Below are positions 7,591-10,975 of a stretch of 10,975 nucleotides of DNA, piece by piece. Origin of the DNA: Pseudooctadecabacter sp. (GTDB lineage Bacteria > Pseudomonadota > Alphaproteobacteria > Rhodobacterales > Rhodobacteraceae). Each line of letters starts with the position of its first letter. Position 1 is the stretch's first letter. A program made the position numbers and the translations under genes. The notes beneath the pieces were generated by a model. The model saw only the letters and a list, made by a program, of their open reading frames with translations, was not told the origin of the DNA and made no database searches. The stretch spans positions 1 to 10,975 of the forward strand of contig JAHDFG010000051.1 in NCBI GenBank assembly GCA_020628265.1, read 5' to 3'.

Positions 7591-7619
7591 TTGTGCTGCA
7601 TTGACCGGCATCTTAGAAC
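7591..7619 (+). promoter_or_regulatory. Candidate promoter for purD
   Basis: TTGTGC (7591-7596) and TAGAAC (7614-7619) separated by 17 bases, 24 bases before the purD ATG. Both boxes are only partial matches to the sigma-70 consensus, and the last base of the -10 box is C rather than T. Many Rhodobacteraceae housekeeping promoters lack T at that position. It would overlap the 5' end of xseA if that gene started at 7611. Confidence 0.28.
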
Positions 7620-7642
7620 GCGGGCAAACAGAAGGGAACGCC

Positions 7643-8905
7643 ATGAACATCCTGATCTTGGGCGGCGGCGGTCGCGAACACAGCCTCGCGTGGGCCATCA
7701 AGCAAAACCCCAAATGTGACCGCCTGATCGTGGCACCGGGCAATGCCGGCATCGCCCAGATCGCCGATTGCGCCACCTTGGACATCGAAGACGGTGACGC
7801 CGTCGCCAGCTTTTGCGCAGATAAAGCCATCGACTTCGTGGTGATCGGACCCGAGGCCCCCCTCGCCGCCGGTGTGGCGGATGTTTTGCGCGCCAACGAC
7901 ATATTGGTTTTCGGATGTTCCGGCGCCGCAGCACAGCTGGAATCGTCCAAATCTTTCACAAAAGCCATCTGCGACGCCTGCAACGCGCCCACCGCCGCCT
8001 ACGCCCATTTCACCGATGCCGAAGCCGCGAAATCCTACGTCACCGAACAGGGCGCGCCCATCGTCATCAAGGCCGACGGCTTGGCGGCCGGCAAAGGCGT
8101 CGTAGTGGCGATGGACCTTGCCACCGCGCATGCTGCCATTGACGACATGCTCGGCGGCCAGTTTGGCGATGCCGGCGCCGAAGTGGTGATTGAAGAGTTC
8201 ATGGAAGGTGAAGAAGCCTCGTTCTTCCTGCTCTGCGACGGGGAAACCGTCCTGCCCGTTGGCACCGCCCAAGACCACAAACGCGCCTTCGACGGCGACA
8301 AAGGCCCCAACACCGGCGGCATGGGCGCCTATTCTCCTGCGCCTGTCCTCACCGAGGCCGTCGCCCAGAAGGCCCTCGATGAAATCGTCCAGCCGACCGT
8401 CACTGAGATGGCCAAACGCGGCACCCCGTTTCAGGGCGTGCTCTACGCGGGGCTCATGATCAAAGACGGCCAGCCCCGTCTGGTGGAATACAACGTCCGT
8501 TTCGGCGATCCGGAATGTCAGGTGCTGATGATGCGGCTCGGGGCCCAGATCCTCGATCTGCTCCACGCCTGCGCCCGCGGCGAGCTTGCCAATGTGCGCC
8601 CCATCTGGGCCGACGACCACGCCATGACCATCGTCATGGCCGCCGAGGGCTATCCCGGATCATACGAAAAAGGCACCGTGATCAAAGGCTTGGACGCCGC
8701 ACCTGACACGTCCAGCGCGACCGTCTTCCATGCCGGCACCACCGAAGCGAACGGACAAATCACAGCCACCGGCGGGCGGGTCCTGAACGTCACAGCGCGC
8801 GGGGCCTCCCTCAAGGACGCCCACGCAAGCGCCTACGGCATCGTCGATGCCATCGACTGGCCCGAAGGCTTCTTCCGCCGCGACATCGGCCACCGCGCCC
8901 TTTGA
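7643..8905 (+). CDS. purD: Phosphoribosylamine-glycine ligase (GAR synthetase)
   Basis: A 420-residue enzyme of de novo purine synthesis that joins 5-phosphoribosylamine and glycine, using ATP, to give glycinamide ribonucleotide in the cytoplasm. The length is normal for the family. The N-domain has GGGGREHSLAWAI (7-19) and IGPEAPLAAGVAD (68-80). The ATP-grasp domain has SKSFTK (102-107), VIKADGLAAGKGVVV (141-155), VGTAQDHKRAFDGDKGPNTG (206-225) and GGMGAYSP (225-232). The GARS signature RFGDPECQ lies at 286-293, followed by the C-domain. The start is set by AAGGG 6 bases before the ATG and by the family N-terminus MNILILGGGG. Longer in-frame extensions run into the divergent xseA gene. It is transcribed alone and ends at a strong terminator. 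Confidence 0.98.
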   Translation: MNILILGGGGREHSLAWAIKQNPKCDRLIVAPGNAGIAQIADCATLDIEDGDAVASFCADKAIDFVVIGPEAPLAAGVADVLRANDILVFGCSGAAAQLESSKSFTKAICDACNAPTAAYAHFTDAEAAKSYVTEQGAPIVIKADGLAAGKGVVVAMDLATAHAAIDDMLGGQFGDAGAEVVIEEFMEGEEASFFLLCDGETVLPVGTAQDHKRAFDGDKGPNTGGMGAYSPAPVLTEAVAQKALDEIVQPTVTEMAKRGTPFQGVLYAGLMIKDGQPRLVEYNVRFGDPECQVLMMRLGAQILDLLHACARGELANVRPIWADDHAMTIVMAAEGYPGSYEKGTVIKGLDAAPDTSSATVFHAGTTEANGQITATGGRVLNVTARGASLKDAHASAYGIVDAIDWPEGFFRRDIGHRAL

Positions 8906-9005
8906 CCTTCTTCTGACCCGAAAACTCCCCCCGGAGGGTCGACCTCAAGCCAAACAACGGCTGATGTCAGGGCTCAGGCCCGCAACAAACACCCATAAAA
9001 AATGC

Positions 9006-9034
9006 AAAAGCCGCGCCCAAAGGCGCGGCTTTTT
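9006..9034. terminator. Bidirectional Rho-independent terminator between purD and carD
   Basis: A perfect 12-base-pair stem, AAAAGCCGCGCC (9006-9017) and GGCGCGGCTTTT (9022-9033), with loop CAAA. On the plus strand the stem runs into TTTTT; on the minus strand it gives TTTT and, three bases later, TTTTTT (AAAAAA at 8997-9002 on the plus strand). It should stop purD and carD transcripts arriving from opposite sides. The remaining gap bases (8906-8996 and 9035-9052) hold nothing else I can support. Confidence 0.88.
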
Positions 9035-9052
9035 CCGTTCTACAACAGCAAT

Positions 9053-9565
9053 TTAAGCGGCAGAGGCACGGCTCGCCAAGGTGTCGCTGATCTCATCGGC
9101 GGCATCACTCTCGTTGCCATTGCCCACCGCGGCAATCTCGCGCGTCAGGCGTTCAAGGGCCGCTTCGTACAGCTGACGCTCGGAATAGCTTTGCTCGCGC
9201 TGATCATCCGCGCGGTGCAAGTCGCGCACCACTTCTGCGATCGCAATCAGGTCACCGGAGTTGATCTTCTGTTCATATTCCTGCGCCCGACGGGACCACA
9301 TAGCCTTCTTGACCTTGGCCTTGCCCTTCAGCGTCTTCATCGCATCGGCCACCACGTCCGGTGCAGACAGGGACCGCATCCCTACTTCTTCAGCCTTATT
9401 CGTCGGCACGCGCAGCGTCATCTTGTCCTTTTCAAAGGCGATAACGAACATCTCCAACTCGAAACCCGCGACTTCCTGGGTCTCAATCGATACGATCTTG
9501 CCCACACCATGGGCCGGATAGACGACGAAGTCATTGGGGCTAAATTCGTTTTTCTTCTTGGCCAT
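9053..9565 (-). CDS. carD: CarD/CdnL-family RNA polymerase-binding transcription regulator
   Basis: A 170-residue CarD-type factor. These proteins bind the beta subunit of RNA polymerase through an N-terminal Tudor-like RID domain and stabilise the open complex at many promoters, notably rRNA promoters. The RID domain is at about 8-65 (NDFVVYPAHGVGKIVSIE; FEKDKMTLRVPTNKAEEVGM). A helical DNA-binding domain follows with KAMWSRRAQEYEQKINSGD (88-106), in which Trp90 matches the conserved tryptophan that wedges into the upstream edge of the transcription bubble. A variable acidic/Ala tail follows (about 148-170). The start is fixed by AAGGAA 5 bases before the ATG and by MAKKKNEFSPNDF. An upstream ATG at 9583 is rejected. 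It lies downstream of fdxA, apparently with its own promoter and a hairpin in its leader. Confidence 0.95.
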   Translation of the reverse strand: MAKKKNEFSPNDFVVYPAHGVGKIVSIETQEVAGFELEMFVIAFEKDKMTLRVPTNKAEEVGMRSLSAPDVVADAMKTLKGKAKVKKAMWSRRAQEYEQKINSGDLIAIAEVVRDLHRADDQREQSYSERQLYEAALERLTREIAAVGNGNESDAADEISDTLASRASAA

Positions 9566-9570
9566 GAGCA

Positions 9571-9576
9571 TTCCTT
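9571..9576 (-). promoter_or_regulatory. Ribosome binding site of carD
   Basis: AAGGAA on the minus strand, 5 bases before the ATG at 9565. It selects this start over the in-frame ATGs at 9583 and 9571, the last of which it overlaps. Confidence 0.6.
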
Positions 9577-9601
9577 TCCTCAAAGCAGCATCTCCGACGA
9601 C

Positions 9602-9639
9602 AAAAAGACCCGCCCGCGGGCCGAGGCCCCCGTCAGGTC
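9602..9639 (-). terminator. Terminator-like hairpin in the fdxA-carD gap (carD leader)
   Basis: On the minus strand GACCTG (9634-9639) can pair with CGGGTC (9607-9612) as six pairs including one G-U. The GC-rich interior can form GGGC-CTCG-GCCC, and the outer stem is followed directly by TTTTT (9602-9606). It could end fdxA transcripts or attenuate carD transcripts, since it lies between the candidate carD promoter and the carD ATG. The stem is less perfect than the one at 9006-9034, and the folding was done by eye. Confidence 0.35.
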
Positions 9640-9681
9640 ATTCCGTCAAAACTGGATCAGCAATTAAGCGTCATTATCGAC

Positions 9682-9690
9682 ACTATACCA
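9682..9690 (-). promoter_or_regulatory. Candidate extended -10 promoter of carD
   Basis: TGGTATAGT on the minus strand, a TGn extended -10 with five of six consensus bases, including T at the last position. It sits in the most AT-rich patch of the surrounding sequence (about 9660-9700), about 115 bases before the carD ATG. No good -35 box is visible at 15-18 bases. An alternative -10 (GATAAT) lies ten bases downstream. Confidence 0.38.
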
Positions 9691-9717
9691 TAAAAACGGG
9701 GTGATTCCCAGCGCGGG

Positions 9718-10053
9718 TCAGCCGCCCTCGCCCGGAGCCTCCGAGAACAGCTCCATCTTGCCTTCCTTACCGTCCATGTCGTCGGCGTTTGGCAGCGGGT
9801 CCTTCTTGGTGATGATCACCGGCCACATCTCGGAATACTTGCGGTTGAACTCCACCCACTTTTCCATGTCCGGCTCGGTGTCGGGACGGATCGCGTCAGC
9901 AGGGCATTCGGGTTCGCACACGCCACAGTCAATGCATTCGTCAGGATGGATCACCAGCATGTTCTCGCCCTCGTAGAAGCAGTCCACAGGGCAGACTTCG
10001 ACGCAGTCGGTGTATTTGCAGGCGATGCAGTTGTCGTTGACGATGTAGGTCAT
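9718..10053 (-). CDS. fdxA: 7Fe ferredoxin, FdxA type
   Basis: A 111-residue soluble ferredoxin carrying one [3Fe-4S] and one [4Fe-4S] cluster, a low-potential electron carrier. The spacing matches Azotobacter-type ferredoxin I shifted by one residue: C9, C17 and C50 would bind the 3Fe cluster and C21, C40, C43 and C46 the 4Fe cluster, with the extra cysteines C12 and C25 also conserved. A C-terminal extension of about 55 residues (from DTEPDMEKWVEFNRKYSEMW onward) is usual for the family and absent from 2x[4Fe-4S] clostridial ferredoxins. AGGA lies 7 bases before the ATG. The partner in this organism is not evident from the sequence. It could in principle supply electrons to oxygenases such as the AlkB-like enzyme nearby, but that is speculation. 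It lies between the S4 protein gene and carD, as commonly seen in Rhodobacteraceae. Confidence 0.96.
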   Translation of the reverse strand: MTYIVNDNCIACKYTDCVEVCPVDCFYEGENMLVIHPDECIDCGVCEPECPADAIRPDTEPDMEKWVEFNRKYSEMWPVIITKKDPLPNADDMDGKEGKMELFSEAPGEGG

Positions 10054-10080
10054 TGGAGCTTCCTGAATGTGTCGGCGACG

Positions 10081-10109
10081 TCTCTAGCCGCGCCGTGGCT
10101 GGGCTTCAA
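10081..10109 (-). promoter_or_regulatory. Candidate promoter for fdxA
   Basis: On the minus strand TTGAAG (10104-10109) and TAGAGA (10081-10086) are separated by 17 bases, about 28 bases before the fdxA ATG, within the 76-base gap after the S4 gene. The -35 matches four of six consensus bases and the -10 three of six, with no T at the last position. fdxA could instead be read from the helicase-S4 transcript. Confidence 0.28.
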
Positions 10110-10129
10110 GGGCTGACGTACCGGCGGGC

Positions 10130-10495
10130 CTAACTCTTGCCGCGCAAGTGGTCCATCTCACGGCGGTCCTTTTTGGTCGGACGACCGCCAACCCGTTGTT
10201 CTATAGGATCAATTTTTGGCGGGGGCGGCGGGGTCAAATCTTCGTATAAGGTCTGGGCTTCGGGTGCGGGGCCACGACGCACCCCGCAGGCTACAACCTT
10301 GATCACACGCACCTGATCGGCCTTGGGGAACGTCAGTACAACGCCGGGGGCAATGGTCCGGCTGGGCTTGCTCACAGGGGTGCCGTCCACACGGCATTTA
10401 CCGGATTTCACCAATCCGGCGGCCAGCCCGCGCGACTTGAAAAACCGCGCGTGCCACAGCCACTTGTCCAGCCGGATGGTGCTGTCGTCCGTCAA
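10130..10495 (-). CDS. S4-domain RNA-binding protein, Hsp15-like
   Basis: A 121-residue basic protein with an N-terminal S4 RNA-binding domain (about residues 7-67: IRLDKWLWHARFFKSRGLAA shown in part, then VKSGKCRVDGTPVSKPSRTI). This is the arrangement of the Hsp15 (HslR) family, which in E. coli binds stalled 50S subunits carrying peptidyl-tRNA. The C-terminal GGRPTKKDRREMDHLRG is typical of alphaproteobacterial members. A Pro run (TPPPPPK) links the two parts. The only reasonable start is a TTG whose last two bases belong to the TGA stop of the helicase gene (TTGA at 10492-10495), since the S4 domain begins six residues later and no ATG or GTG lies near. The two genes are therefore likely coupled, which suggests a shared RNA-related role (inference). 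Confidence 0.9.
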   Translation of the reverse strand: MTDDSTIRLDKWLWHARFFKSRGLAAGLVKSGKCRVDGTPVSKPSRTIAPGVVLTFPKADQVRVIKVVACGVRRGPAPEAQTLYEDLTPPPPPKIDPIEQRVGGRPTKKDRREMDHLRGKS

Positions 10496-10975
10496 TCCCG
10501 TTTCAGGCCGGCCAAAGCCGCTGCAAAGGGGTTGTCGGGATCAATGGCCTTTTCCTTCTTAGGCGGACGCGCCTGGAAGTTCTGGGCCTTCCCTTTGTTG
10601 GGCTTCCCACCCTTCTTGCCCTTGGGGGGGCCTTTGCGTTGCGGACGGTCACCCTGCGGCCGGCCGCGACCTTTCGGCGCCCAAGCGAAGGTATAGAAGA
10701 CCTCCATTTCGGGGGCTTCCGCCGCCTCACCCTCGAGGACCGGTTGGGGATCTGCGGCGGCTGCATCTTCGGCAGGGGCCGCCGTGGAGGCCTTCACCTT
10801 CTCCCGCTCACCCTTCTCGGCCTTGTAACCCAAGCCCTCCATCAGGCCTGCGAATTGTTCCAGCGTCATGCCGGTGATCGACAACATGTCAGCCGTGGCT
10901 TCAAACCCGCCCCGTGTGTCCTGATCGCGTAGCATGTCGGCCAGACGTTCCAGCATGTCGATGCGGATCGCGCGT
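10492..10975 (-). CDS. Helicase (DEAD/DEAH-related, large Rhodobacteraceae type), C-terminal fragment
   Basis: The reading frame is open to the right edge (RAIRIDMLERLADMLR...), so these 160 residues are the C-terminus of a longer protein. No helicase motif lies in the visible part. The call rests on the tail, which I recognise from large (roughly 900-1000 residue) helicase-related proteins of Rhodobacteraceae that precede the S4 and fdxA genes: a helical domain with GGFEATADMLSITGMTLEQF, an Ala/Glu linker, VFYTFAWAPKGRGRP, a basic Lys/Gly/Pro/Arg stretch likely to bind nucleic acid, and a closing IDPDNPFAAALAGLKRD. The ATG at 10956 is internal and not the start. Its stop overlaps the S4 gene start by four bases. 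Confidence 0.68.
   Translation of the reverse strand, partial: RAIRIDMLERLADMLRDQDTRGGFEATADMLSITGMTLEQFAGLMEGLGYKAEKGEREKVKASTAAPAEDAAAADPQPVLEGEAAEAPEMEVFYTFAWAPKGRGRPQGDRPQRKGPPKGKKGGKPNKGKAQNFQARPPKKEKAIDPDNPFAAALAGLKRD

Noticed and set aside
7613..8620. A 335-codon minus-strand open frame opposite purD
   Set aside because: It is an antisense shadow of high-GC purD with His/Gly-rich composition and no recognisable domain.
8906..8996. GACCC...GGGTC with inner CTCC-CCCC-GGAG just after the purD stop
   Set aside because: A hairpin is possible but it has no T-run and the strong terminator follows; it is likely chance in GC-rich DNA.
9002..9667. A 221-codon plus-strand frame across the terminator and carD
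   Set aside because: It begins inside a terminator stem and lies antisense to carD, with no ribosome site.
1..10975. CRISPR arrays, insertion sequences, phage or defence genes, tRNA or rRNA genes
   Set aside because: No direct-repeat arrays, terminal inverted repeats, transposase or integrase motifs, or tRNA-like folds were seen; the content is core housekeeping genes.

Overview
The window looks like a stretch of ordinary core chromosome from a marine-type Rhodobacteraceae (Roseobacter group, Alphaproteobacteria). This is inferred from the high GC content, from protein sequences typical of that family (FtsY with a long Ala/Glu-rich N-domain, a 170-residue CarD, a 7Fe ferredoxin of the FdxA type, an XseA ending in QGSLF), and from the local order helicase - S4 protein - fdxA - carD. 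I see no tRNA, rRNA, CRISPR array, insertion sequence, integrase or base-composition break, and no gene-free stretch longer than 300 bases.

Layout. (1) Positions 1-4365, all on the minus strand, read right to left: ftsY, two tandem paralogous exported proteins of unknown function, an EamA/DMT-type permease, and the first 18 codons of ispZ/yciB (septation protein A). The first four genes are joined by three 4-base stop/start overlaps (ATGA, ATGA, TTGA), and ispZ starts 9 bases after the permease, so this is almost certainly one operon. (2) Positions 4509-5994, plus strand: an AlkB-type integral-membrane diiron monooxygenase that keeps all nine expected metal-ligand histidines, then a small exported Cys-containing protein. 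(3) Positions 5998-7611, minus strand: xseA (exonuclease VII large subunit), tail-to-tail with the small exported gene and head-to-head with purD. (4) Positions 7643-8905, plus strand: purD, which ends at a strong two-way terminator near 9020 shared with carD. (5) Positions 9053-10975, minus strand, read right to left: the C-terminal part of a large helicase, an Hsp15-like S4 RNA-binding protein (TTGA overlap, TTG start), fdxA, and carD.

The genes work mostly in housekeeping: membrane protein targeting and envelope biogenesis (ftsY, ispZ), repair and purine synthesis (xseA, purD), RNA metabolism (helicase, S4 protein), electron transfer (fdxA) and global control of transcription initiation (carD). 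I found no convincing undescribed system. The points most worth a second look are the tandem pair of unknown secreted proteins translationally coupled to ftsY, the altered second histidine box of the AlkB-like enzyme, and the leader of carD, which carries an extended -10 promoter and a terminator-like hairpin ahead of the start codon.
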